Shown here piece after piece: positions 26,093 to 33,723 of a stretch of 64,000 bases of DNA. The DNA lies in the NCBI GenBank assembly GCA_943841885.1, contig CALSZZ010000001.1, positions 124,001-188,000 of the forward strand, read 5' to 3'. Position numbers and translations under genes: made by a program. The notes under the pieces are model-generated. The model was not told where the DNA came from. It worked only from the letters and a program-made list of their open reading frames with translations, and ran no database searches. Origin of the DNA: Candidatus Thalassarchaeaceae archaeon (GTDB taxonomy: Archaea > Thermoplasmatota > Poseidoniia > Poseidoniales > Thalassarchaeaceae). Every line of letters begins with the position of its first letter. Position 1 is the stretch's first letter.

Positions 26093-26149
26093 TGCATTTA
26101 GAAATTTAAAATTAGAAGATTTAAAAATACAGCGTCTAGAGGAAAAAAT

Positions 26150-26908
26150 ATGAATATTGCTGTGCTGCTCAAACAAGTCCCAGATACTACTGCAAGAATC
26201 ACAATTTCAAATGGTAAAGTAGATGAAGAAAGCGTTAGCAAATGGTCTATGAGCCCTTACGATGAATATGCATTAGAATCTGGATTACAATTGAAAGAAG
26301 CCACTGGAGGCAGTTTAATTGCTATTACTTGTGGCCCCGATAGGGCAAGGAAGATGCTTACAGATGCTGCAGCTGTAGGTGCAGATATACTTATTCATAT
26401 TCCAGAAGATAAGGTACTAGATAGTACTCAGGTACAAAAAATACTAGCAACTGTAATTGAAAAGAATGGTGCTGAAGTGGTCCTCTGTGGAAAGCAGGCA
26501 GCAGATACTAATTCTGGATCAACGGGCCCAGGAGTTGCTGAAATTATTAATGCGGTCTGCGTCACTATGGTCTCTGAAGTTAGTATTAATGATAATAATT
26601 TCATCTCAGTTAGGCCTAGTAATTCAGGAACCGAAAAAGTATCTTCAAATGGAATTAGTGTATTTACATTTGATAAAGGAATATCCGAACTAAGACGCCC
26701 TAATGTGAGGGGAATCATGATGGCCAAAAAGAAAATAATTGAAACAATTAAGCCTGAAGAGTTAGGACTGGAAATAGAATATTCCGAACATATAACTTTA
26801 CAATCTCAAAATTCGCCCCCTGAAAAAGAACCAGGGCAAATATTTGAAGGTGTCGAGGATATTCCAGAAATAGTATCAAAACTACGAAATGAAGCAAATG
26901 TAATATGA
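26150..26908 (+). CDS. etfB: Electron transfer flavoprotein beta subunit
   Basis: 252 residues: MNIAVLLKQVPDTTARI, MSPYDEYALESGLQLKE, AAVGADILIHIP, VVLCGKQAADTNSGSTGPGVAE, and the C-terminal LRRPNVRGIMMAKKK recognition region. It binds AMP and forms the ETF heterodimer with EtfA, carrying electrons from acyl-CoA dehydrogenases to a membrane quinone reductase, which is not in this window. It lies 57 bases after the dehydrogenase and 9 bases before etfA. A GAGG ribosome site precedes the ATG. Confidence 0.95.
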   Translation: MNIAVLLKQVPDTTARITISNGKVDEESVSKWSMSPYDEYALESGLQLKEATGGSLIAITCGPDRARKMLTDAAAVGADILIHIPEDKVLDSTQVQKILATVIEKNGAEVVLCGKQAADTNSGSTGPGVAEIINAVCVTMVSEVSINDNNFISVRPSNSGTEKVSSNGISVFTFDKGISELRRPNVRGIMMAKKKIIETIKPEELGLEIEYSEHITLQSQNSPPEKEPGQIFEGVEDIPEIVSKLRNEANVI

Positions 26909-26917
26909 GGTGGAAAA

Positions 26918-27832
26918 ATGAAATTTACAGTAATAGCAGAAACAAATGAAGAATTACTTCACCCAACGGTATATCAATTAATAGGTGCCATTTCAAAGAT
27001 TGGAGGAGATTCCACAGTGATTTGTCCTAATGGAAATGGTGCTTCTGAGGCATCAAAAATAAAAGGAGTTGAGAAAGTAATTTCTGTTAATGGAGATTGT
27101 TTTGATCTATTTGATGGGAGTGCTTGGTCTTCTGCGATTAATTCGGTCTGTGAAGGTACAATTGTAATATCTGCATCACCAAATGGAAGAGAAATAGGAG
27201 CAATGATTGCTGCAAAGAGAGGTATTCCGATAATACAAGACGTCACTTCTATCTCAACCGGAATTGAAATTACCAGACCGATTTATTCGGGTAAAGCCAC
27301 AGAGACTTTGTTAATTGATGGAGATTCAGTAATTACTTTGAGACCTAATGCATTCGATAATGCAGAATTAGGCAATGAAGCCCCAATCAGCATTGTTGAT
27401 CAAACATCAAATCTTAAAATCTCCATTATTGAAGCGATTGGGAAAGCAAGTGAGCGTTTAGATGTTACAGAAGCCGAAATAATCATATCAGGAGGCAGAG
27501 GAATGGGGTCTGTAGATAATTTTTCTCATCTAGAAAGTATGGCAGATACTCTAGGAGCAGCCGTTGGAGCTAGTAGAGCAGTAGTAGATGAATGGGGAAT
27601 GCCACATAGAATGCAAGTAGGGCAAACAGGAAAAACAGTTTCTCCATCATTATATATTGCAGTTGGAATCTCAGGAGCGATTCAGCACCTAGCAGGAATG
27701 AGATCTAGTAAATATATTGTTGCAATTAATAAAGATCCCGATGCACCTATCTTTACCGTAGCCGATTATGGTATTGTAGCTTCATGGGAAGATGCTTTGC
27801 CAATTCTAAAGTCTGAACTAATGAAACTATAG
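26918..27832 (+). CDS. etfA: Electron transfer flavoprotein alpha subunit
   Basis: 304 residues. A GAGGTGG ribosome site is just upstream. The FAD-binding domain at the C-terminus is textbook: IISGGRGMGSVDNF, GAAVGASRAVVDEWGMPHRMQVGQTGKTVSP, YIAVGISGAIQHLAGM, INKDPDAPIFTVADYGIVA. It holds the redox FAD of ETF. It closes the dehydrogenase-etfB-etfA run and ends convergently with purF, six bases apart. Confidence 0.96.
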   Translation: MKFTVIAETNEELLHPTVYQLIGAISKIGGDSTVICPNGNGASEASKIKGVEKVISVNGDCFDLFDGSAWSSAINSVCEGTIVISASPNGREIGAMIAAKRGIPIIQDVTSISTGIEITRPIYSGKATETLLIDGDSVITLRPNAFDNAELGNEAPISIVDQTSNLKISIIEAIGKASERLDVTEAEIIISGGRGMGSVDNFSHLESMADTLGAAVGASRAVVDEWGMPHRMQVGQTGKTVSPSLYIAVGISGAIQHLAGMRSSKYIVAINKDPDAPIFTVADYGIVASWEDALPILKSELMKL

Positions 27833-27838
27833 TTAACA

Positions 27839-29341
27839 TTAAGTCGGGCTTGTAGTTTTTGCTTTATCATTACGGATACTTTCTATCTTTTTGAGATATT
27901 CTTCGGTAATTCCTCCAGTAACATAGACTCCATTAAAGCACGAGCAATCAAAACTGGCGAGATTGTTGCTACCTGCCGATAAGCATGCTTCAACAAGATC
28001 ATCCAATCTTTGATAGAATAATAAATCGGCACCAATTGCCTCACATACTTCATCATTATTTTTATTATATGCTACATATTCAGTTTTTGCTGGCATATCT
28101 ATTCCGTAAACATTAGGATGTATTATTGGAGGCGAACAGGAGGCAAAGTATACTTTTTTTGCACCGGCGTCACGAGCCATTTGCACTATTCTTCGTGATG
28201 TATTTCCTCTAACTATACTATCATCAACAATTAAAATAACTTTGTTCTTAAATTCTCCTTCAATAGTATTCAATTTCTTTCTGACTGAATCCTTTCTAAC
28301 AGATTGACCAGGCATTAAGAATGTTCTACCTATATATCTATTTTTGACAAACCCCTCACGATATGGTACGGATAGATATTTTGCTAAATCTAGAGCGGCT
28401 ATTCTACCACTATCTGGCACAGGAATCACTGCTTCAATACCATGATTAGGAAATTGCTCAGATATTCTCTTGGCCAGTAGTTCACCCATCCTAAGTCTTG
28501 CATCATGAACAGAAATACCGTCTATTACAGAATCGGGTCGTGCGAAATAAACATGCTCAAATATACATGGCCTATGTAATGTTTCAGAATGACATATTCT
28601 AGAAGAAATGCTACCATCTAATCTAACTATAACTGCTTCACCGGGTTCGATGTCTCTATCAGGAGTAAAGCCAAGTGTTGTACAAGCAACACTCTCTGAG
28701 GCAATGATAATTTCTGTAAAATCTTCCAATTCATTCTTACCCATAAATAGGGGCCTTATTCCATTAGGATCTCGGAAAGCAATAAGTCCCCATCCAGTTA
28801 TTAATGCAGTCACACTATAACTTCCTTCAACTCTAAGGTGGAGCCTTTCAATTGCTCTAAAAATATCATCTTCGGATAAAGACTCCATTCCTCCTGGCCT
28901 ACCATTGAGCGAACGCTGTATTTCTGCAGCAAACAGATTTAGAAGTGCTTCAGAATCTGAACTTGTGTTTACTCGTCTATGATCATATTCAAGTAATCCA
29001 TTTATGATATCTTCATTATTGTTAAGATTGCCATTGTGTGCGATACTAACTCCAAATGGAGTATTAGTATAGAATGGTTGAGCTTCATCCGCAGAATTTG
29101 AGCCAGCAGTAGGATATCGGACATGCCCTATTCCCATTGATCCAGTTAATTTTTGCATATGTTTTTCAGTGAAAACATCCCTTACAAGGCCGTTTGCCCT
29201 TCTATGAGTAATATTATTTGAGTCACTTGTAACAATCCCGGCCGCATCTTGTCCTCTGTGCTGTAAAACAAGCATACCGTCGTATATCAATGAAGCTGTA
29301 TGAGAATCTGGATGTCCGACAATTCCGATGATCCCGCACAT
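27839..29341 (-). CDS. purF: Amidophosphoribosyltransferase
   Basis: 500 residues. The N-terminus MCGIIGIVGH exposes the catalytic Cys2 after Met removal (Ntn glutaminase). The PRPP loop is ILIVDDSIVRGNTSRRIV. The C-terminal FDCSCFNGVYVTGG and SCSPPIIHPNVYGIDM carry cysteines placed as in the [4Fe-4S]-type enzymes of Bacillus. It makes phosphoribosylamine from PRPP and glutamine, the first step of purine synthesis. The Fe-S cluster would link it to the Suf system in the window. Single gene between etfA and eL37. Confidence 0.95.
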   Translation of the reverse strand: MCGIIGIVGHPDSHTASLIYDGMLVLQHRGQDAAGIVTSDSNNITHRRANGLVRDVFTEKHMQKLTGSMGIGHVRYPTAGSNSADEAQPFYTNTPFGVSIAHNGNLNNNEDIINGLLEYDHRRVNTSSDSEALLNLFAAEIQRSLNGRPGGMESLSEDDIFRAIERLHLRVEGSYSVTALITGWGLIAFRDPNGIRPLFMGKNELEDFTEIIIASESVACTTLGFTPDRDIEPGEAVIVRLDGSISSRICHSETLHRPCIFEHVYFARPDSVIDGISVHDARLRMGELLAKRISEQFPNHGIEAVIPVPDSGRIAALDLAKYLSVPYREGFVKNRYIGRTFLMPGQSVRKDSVRKKLNTIEGEFKNKVILIVDDSIVRGNTSRRIVQMARDAGAKKVYFASCSPPIIHPNVYGIDMPAKTEYVAYNKNNDEVCEAIGADLLFYQRLDDLVEACLSAGSNNLASFDCSCFNGVYVTGGITEEYLKKIESIRNDKAKTTSPT

Positions 29342-29401
29342 CGAATATCAAACTCGGCTCTAGTGCAAAGGACTTAGGTATTTCTGAAGAAATTTGTCTA
29401 A

Positions 29402-29584
29402 TTAGCGTTGGTACATTGATCTATTACGTTTATTCCAACGATATTTTCTTATTTTTGCAGTAGCACCATATCCACAAGATGCACAAACTGATTTCTGTTT
29501 GTGGTAAGAATGTCGGCCGCATCTTCGACACCTAATATGAGTTGACTTTTGCCTTTTTCCCATACTCGGCGTACCTTTGGACAT
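29402..29584 (-). CDS. rpl37e: Ribosomal protein eL37
   Basis: 60 residues from ATG 29584 ([16 protein letters not shown]), eight bases after AAGGAG; an in-frame GTG three codons earlier is too close to that site. The protein has the eL37 zinc ribbon: [12 protein letters not shown], then [12 protein letters not shown], and a basic tail. It sits in the archaeal large subunit. In many archaea it is paired with an LSm gene; none is seen here. Confidence 0.95.
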   Translation of the reverse strand: MSKGTPSMGKRQKSTHIRCRRCGRHSYHKQKSVCASCGYGATAKIRKYRWNKRNRSMYQR

Positions 29585-29664
29585 ACATAACACTCCTTGA
29601 AGACAACGCGGCCACCGACCAACTTGTTATGAGAGTTGCCCCGAAATAAATCTAAATACGACTT

Positions 29665-30012
29665 CTAAATTGTATCTAATAGTTTCAGGAGGGGATCATC
29701 GGGTCTTTTTCTAAGAAATAATTTTAAAATTGAAAATGTTATTAATATGCAAAAAAATGGTGAAATAAGTAAAATTGAATATATTGAAAGAGCCATGGAT
29801 TCCGTTAATAGATTGAGTAAATTTAATTCAGAGTTCAAGATATACAAATAAAACAAAAATGTCAGAAGAATAAATAAAATATTTACCATTAGTAATGGAA
29901 TTATTCTATGATATGGATGATAGGAGCAAATTAAGTGAATAGAAAATAATAATAAAATGAATATGAAACCAGAAAGTGTTGAGTCTAGAATGCCATGAAT
30001 CCCTAATGACAT
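29665..30012 (-). CDS. Small membrane protein of unknown function
   Basis: 115 residues with three or four hydrophobic helices (SGFIFILLLFSIHLICS, LLMVNILFILLTFLFYLYIL, SIYSILLISPFFCILITFSI) and a short basic end LRKRPDDPLLKLL. No family recognised. GGAGG precedes its ATG by about ten bases. It is the third gene of a tight minus-strand trio of small membrane genes (30576 to 29665), probably one transcript. Confidence 0.55.
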   Translation of the reverse strand: MSLGIHGILDSTLSGFIFILLLFSIHLICSYHPYHRIIPLLMVNILFILLTFLFYLYILNSELNLLNLLTESMALSIYSILLISPFFCILITFSILKLFLRKRPDDPLLKLLDTI

Positions 30013-30014
30013 AT

Positions 30015-30185
30015 TTATTTATCCTCCAAATTACGTCGCAATATACTAATAATAAATTTCTTTTCTTTTTCAGATAATGGTAAAGATTCTGCTACTTTAG
30101 GAGTTCTGGATTCTACTAAAGTAATTACCCAAATAATAAATATTAAACCAATTATCATTCCAAGAATATTAGATAATATAACCAA
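30015..30185 (-). CDS. Short single-helix membrane protein
   Basis: 56 codons read directly between two membrane-protein genes, four bases after one stop and two bases before the next start. From a TTG at 30185 it encodes one membrane helix (VILSNILGMIIGLIFIIWVI) and then a charged tail with VAESLPLSEKEKKFIISILR. The tight spacing and amphipathic tail argue that it is a real gene, but the start (TTG, or the inner ATG) is uncertain. Function unknown. Confidence 0.5.
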   Translation of the reverse strand: MVILSNILGMIIGLIFIIWVITLVESRTPKVAESLPLSEKEKKFIISILRRNLEDK

Positions 30186-30189
30186 ATAA

Positions 30190-30576
30190 TTAGCAAATGG
30201 GATACAAATCGAGAAATATAAAATAATATACCCAAGATATTGTTAACAGAGCTAATCCTGATATTTTAATTGAAGATATATTATTCCAGTAAATTTGTGA
30301 GCCATATAAAATGAGGTATGCCCCAGATATAAAAAGAATGAGCCATGGTAAATTATTCTTTAATACAAATAATAAATTATCTTCGGTTAAAGATAGCGTA
30401 CCTGATGGCAATAATATTAATACAGAAGCAATTAACAAAGTAGGCTTACCGAAATTACTTCTTTTGAAAGCAGGCCCCATTCTATGTAAAGAAAGGCCAG
30501 AAAAAAGTAATAAAAAACCAAACCAGAATTGTATGTCGGCCCAATCCATACACACTGGACTACATGCTATGTACAT
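30190..30576 (-). CDS. Membrane protein of unknown function
   Basis: 128 residues with about four hydrophobic helices (FWFGFLLLFSGLSLHRMG, LLIASVLILLPSGTLSL, LPWLILFISGAYLILYG, GLALLTISWVYYFIFLDL). No family recognised. It is first in the trio of small membrane genes that diverges from the eL42 translation operon. Confidence 0.55.
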   Translation of the reverse strand: MYIACSPVCMDWADIQFWFGFLLLFSGLSLHRMGPAFKRSNFGKPTLLIASVLILLPSGTLSLTEDNLLFVLKNNLPWLILFISGAYLILYGSQIYWNNISSIKISGLALLTISWVYYFIFLDLYPIC

Positions 30577-30681
30577 GTTATTTTTGTATTAAATGATAAA
30601 AAAAAATTAATTCAGTCTTGATAGACTTCATATATGAACCATCGGTGGCCCGCTTCGTCGAGAGACAGTAAGGTGAGTAAA

Positions 30682-30963
30682 ATGGTAAAAATGCCACGTA
30701 AGGTAATGCGATATAGTCCATTTGCTGGAAAGCATACCGAGCATACTGTCGAACGTGTCAAAAAGCGAAGAGCGAGCGAGTTGAAATGGGGTCAAAGGAG
30801 ATTTAGAAAGGTAACTTCAGGATATCGTGGTTTCCCGCGACCAAAGCCTTCAGGTGAAAAACCTACAAAAAGAGTAAATTTGATATTTAGATGTACAGAA
30901 ACTGGTAAAGCTCACTCTCCAGCTGGAAAGCGAGCTAGAAAATTTGAACTTGTAGATAAATGA
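30682..30963 (+). CDS. rpl44e: Ribosomal protein eL42 (L44e) lacking most zinc-ribbon cysteines
   Basis: 93 residues from ATG 30682 after an AAGGTGAG ribosome site. The match to archaeal L44e is clear: KRRASELKWGQRRFRKVTSGYRGFPRPKPSG, KPTKRVNLIFRC, GKAHSPAGKRARKFEL. The usual zinc ligands are mostly missing: the first CxxC is SPFA (Ser12, Ala15) and the second is C71-TE-T74. Only one of four cysteines remains. eL42 sits near the ribosomal E site. It heads the conserved archaeal operon with eS27, aIF2-alpha, Nop10 and a PAC2 chaperone. Confidence 0.93.
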   Translation: MVKMPRKVMRYSPFAGKHTEHTVERVKKRRASELKWGQRRFRKVTSGYRGFPRPKPSGEKPTKRVNLIFRCTETGKAHSPAGKRARKFELVDK

Positions 30964-30973
30964 GGAAAACTAA

Positions 30974-31144
30974 ATGAGTGGAAGATTTCTAAGGGTAAAT
31001 TGCCGTGATTGTGGTAATGAGGCGATATTATTTGATAGAGCAGCTACCCTTGTATCTTGTTCTGTATGCGGATCTACTTTGGCTAGTCCTGCAGGCGGAA
31101 AGGCAGACCTAAGTGGCTGCACAATAGTAGAATCCCTCGAATAA
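30974..31144 (+). CDS. rps27e: Ribosomal protein eS27
   Basis: 56 residues read directly (ATG 30974, TAA 31142-31144). [20 protein letters not shown], then [19 protein letters not shown], is the eS27 zinc ribbon with two CxxC pairs intact. It is a small-subunit protein. It lies 10 bases after eL42 and 14 before aIF2-alpha, the standard archaeal order. Confidence 0.95.
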   Translation: MSGRFLRVNCRDCGNEAILFDRAATLVSCSVCGSTLASPAGGKADLSGCTIVESLE

Positions 31145-31158
31145 AAGAGGATATGATA

Positions 31159-31944
31159 ATGGTAAAAAATGATGATTGGCCTGAAGAAGGTGAATTGCTT
31201 GTTTGTACAGTTAAAAATGTTCGAGAAAATGGAGCATATCTCAATTTAGATTCTTATGAGGGCAAAGAAGGTTTTGTATTCATTGGTGAAGTTTCTGCCG
31301 GATGGGTAAAAAATATCCGATCGCATGTTCGTGAAGGACAGAGAGTAGTAGCCAAAGTAATAGAAGTAAAAAAAGATAAAGAAAGTATAAACCTCTCTAT
31401 TAAAGCAGTATCAGATGAAAGAAGAAGAGATACTTTGCAGGGTAGGAAAAATCAACAGAGGGCCGAACAAATGATGCGTTTGGTTTCAGAAAAAATGAAT
31501 TGGAAAGAAGAAGAAGTCAGTAAAAAATCTACAGAAATGACTGATATATTTGGGACTTTGTATGGCGCATTAGAAGAATGTGCGATTTCGGAAACGGCGC
31601 TAACAGATGCAGGTTTTTCCGGGAAATGGATAGGAGTAGTCACCGAAATAGCAATAGATAATATCATTCCACCATTTGTAGAAATTAGAGGGAATTTCGA
31701 TATTGAAGTATGGAGTTCAGAAGGTGTTAACGCGATAAAAGAAGTATTAATGGCAGCAGAATCATGTGCTGAAGATTTAGAAGAAGTTACTCTCACATGT
31801 CATTATAATGGAGCGCCTCATTACAGAGTCGATATTCGTGCACCGGATTATCCAACTGCAGAGTCTGTTTGGGAAGCCGCGCAAGAAGTAAGCAAGAAAT
31901 ATATGGATTCGGTCGAAGGTTCAATCAGTATTGAAAGGCTCTAA
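31159..31944 (+). CDS. eif2a: Translation initiation factor aIF2 alpha subunit
   Basis: About 261 residues. The ATG at 31159 is eight bases after GAGG; the ATG at 31153 is also in frame. An N-terminal S1 domain (EGELLVCTVKNVRENGAYLNLDSYEGKEGFVFIGEVSAGWVKNIRSHVREGQ) is followed by the helical domain and the C-terminal alpha-beta domain. It forms aIF2 with beta and gamma to bring initiator tRNA to the ribosome. Operon partners are eS27 upstream and Nop10 downstream. Confidence 0.96.
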   Translation: MVKNDDWPEEGELLVCTVKNVRENGAYLNLDSYEGKEGFVFIGEVSAGWVKNIRSHVREGQRVVAKVIEVKKDKESINLSIKAVSDERRRDTLQGRKNQQRAEQMMRLVSEKMNWKEEEVSKKSTEMTDIFGTLYGALEECAISETALTDAGFSGKWIGVVTEIAIDNIIPPFVEIRGNFDIEVWSSEGVNAIKEVLMAAESCAEDLEEVTLTCHYNGAPHYRVDIRAPDYPTAESVWEAAQEVSKKYMDSVEGSISIERL

Positions 31945-32007
31945 GTGATTCTAAAGCATCCGATAATTCATGTACTTCATTACAAGGGATGCCTTTTTTG
32001 TATAGCC

Positions 32008-32226
32008 ATGGCAAGAAGTAAATTGAAGAGATGCGTTTCGTGTAACAAATATGGACTTGAAACTAATTGTAGTGTTTGTGGGAAATTAATGGAGGTTGTC
32101 GCTCCACTGAAATACTCTCCCGAAGATCCTCAAGGTAATCGGAGAAGGAAAAGACTTGATGCAGGGAGTAAGGAATGGTTAGACTCTCTACCAACAACCA
32201 ATAAAGAAGGTAAATTAGATGAATAG
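32008..32226 (+). CDS. nop10: H/ACA RNP component Nop10
   Basis: 72 residues from ATG 32008 (MARSKLKRCVSCNKYGL); the frame is open upstream but without family sequence. The zinc ribbon CVSCNKYGLETNCSVCGK, then APLKYSPEDPQGNRRR, matches Nop10, with a C-terminal tail slightly longer than usual. It works with Cbf5 and Gar1 in RNA-guided pseudouridylation. It overlaps the start of the next gene by eight bases. Confidence 0.95.
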   Translation: MARSKLKRCVSCNKYGLETNCSVCGKLMEVVAPLKYSPEDPQGNRRRKRLDAGSKEWLDSLPTTNKEGKLDE

Positions 32227-32983
32227 GACAAAAATTCACTGGCTTGTTGGTAATAATTTGCCAGAACATATTGCAATTATTGAGGCAGTCCCAGGTGTTG
32301 GCAATGTTGGTAAATTAGTTGTTGATGGACTAATTAAGAAGCATCCATCTAGGACTTTGGCATGGATATTGCATCCTGATTTGCCGCCTCATGCAGTACT
32401 TGGAGATAAAGGTTTAATTCTACCCCCAAGAATTGAAATAAATTCAATTATATTACCCGATGATACTAATATAATTACCATAGGAGGAGATTTACAACCA
32501 ATGACTGCAGCAGGACAATTCGAAGTCTCAGAAGAAATATTGAAGCTAGCAAGTAAAAATAATACTCCACAACTATTGGTCCTTGCGGGATTAACAGCAG
32601 GACTCGAGGAAAAGCAAATACATGTGATATGCTCTGATGAAAATGTCAGAAGAAATTTAGAAAATAATGATATTCAAGTAAGTAAAGAACAGCCTAAAGA
32701 AGGCATAATAGGAATTGCAGGACTCCTTGTATCATTATCTCCTATCTATAAAGTACCCACAATTGGCCTCATCGCTGACACAGTTGGAGCCAGTGCTGAT
32801 GCTTTAGCAGCAGATAGAATGGCATCATGGATAGATGCTGCCCTAAATATCCCTCTTGATTTGGACTTAGATGTGACCGAAGAAACTGCAAAAAAAATTA
32901 TGGAGAAAGTAAATTCCTCAAAATCAATTGAAGAATTGTTGAATTCTGAAGAAAATGAAGTATCGAGTGACTTCTATGTTTGA
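32219..32983 (+). CDS. PAC2-family proteasome assembly chaperone homologue
   Basis: 254 residues. AIIEAVPGVGNVGKLVVDGLIKKH, LPPHAVLGDKGLILPPRIE, and LLVLAGLTAG..., with GIIGIAGLLVSLSP, match the archaeal PAC2 (COG2047) proteins. They are thought to chaperone the proteasome or bind related complexes. The gene overlaps nop10, a gene order widely conserved in archaea. Biochemical role not established. Confidence 0.88.
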   Translation: MNRTKIHWLVGNNLPEHIAIIEAVPGVGNVGKLVVDGLIKKHPSRTLAWILHPDLPPHAVLGDKGLILPPRIEINSIILPDDTNIITIGGDLQPMTAAGQFEVSEEILKLASKNNTPQLLVLAGLTAGLEEKQIHVICSDENVRRNLENNDIQVSKEQPKEGIIGIAGLLVSLSPIYKVPTIGLIADTVGASADALAADRMASWIDAALNIPLDLDLDVTEETAKKIMEKVNSSKSIEELLNSEENEVSSDFYV

Positions 32984-32991
32984 GTGATAAT

Positions 32992-33723
32992 ATGGATCTT
33001 TTACTTTCAAGTGGTGGTAATAGTTGTTTAAAAGAAGAACAAATTAAAATTCTACATCAACATATGAAAGAGTTATTTAATGGTGTTGGAAAAGTCCTTT
33101 TTATTTCTTATGCACAAAAAGATCAACGTGATTATACAAGAAAAGTTAGAGAAAAATGGTGGCCCCTGAATGAGACAGAATTAATTGGTATCGAAGAATT
33201 TGAGAAACCCATGGAAGCCATAATGAATTCTGAAGGAATCTATGTCGGAGGAGGCAATACATTCCTTTTGACCAAAAAACTACAGGAAAATGATTTAATT
33301 AGTTCTTTGAGAAATGTAGTAAAGAATGGAGTTCCTTTTATGGGAGTTAGTGCGGGATCTAATATCGCTTGCCCGACAATGATGACTACTAATGATATGC
33401 CAGTTGTAATGCCAAAGACGTTTGAAACACTGGGGTTAGTGGAGTTTCAAATTAATGCACATTATCATAAAGGAAATATTTGGTATATGGATGATGAGAA
33501 ATTTAAGATGCATAGAGGAGAGACGCGTGATCGTAGAATTTCTGAATTTCATCAATTTAATGAAACTCCAGTAATAGGGCTTTGTGAAGGTACAGCAATT
33601 AGATGGAAAGATGGATTAGGACGAATATTGATAGGTGATGCTAGTATATTTATGCCTGATAAAAAACCAGAAAAAGTCAAGGCGGGCGATAATATAGATG
33701 AATATTTAAATATACTTTTATAA
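32992..33723 (+). CDS. pepE: Peptidase E-like (S51) aspartyl dipeptidase
   Basis: Start at ATG 32992: MDLLLSSGGN aligns with the start of known PepE. A TTG at 32980 overlapping the previous stop is the alternative. 243 residues with IYVGGGNTFLLTK, the nucleophile elbow FMGVSAGSNIACPTM (Ser), and NAHYHKGNIWYMDDEKF, INE-type loop ETRDRRISEF. PepE cleaves Asp-X dipeptides; in archaea it may have broader use. It ends directly at the stop of the opposite radical SAM gene. Confidence 0.88.
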   Translation: MDLLLSSGGNSCLKEEQIKILHQHMKELFNGVGKVLFISYAQKDQRDYTRKVREKWWPLNETELIGIEEFEKPMEAIMNSEGIYVGGGNTFLLTKKLQENDLISSLRNVVKNGVPFMGVSAGSNIACPTMMTTNDMPVVMPKTFETLGLVEFQINAHYHKGNIWYMDDEKFKMHRGETRDRRISEFHQFNETPVIGLCEGTAIRWKDGLGRILIGDASIFMPDKKPEKVKAGDNIDEYLNILL

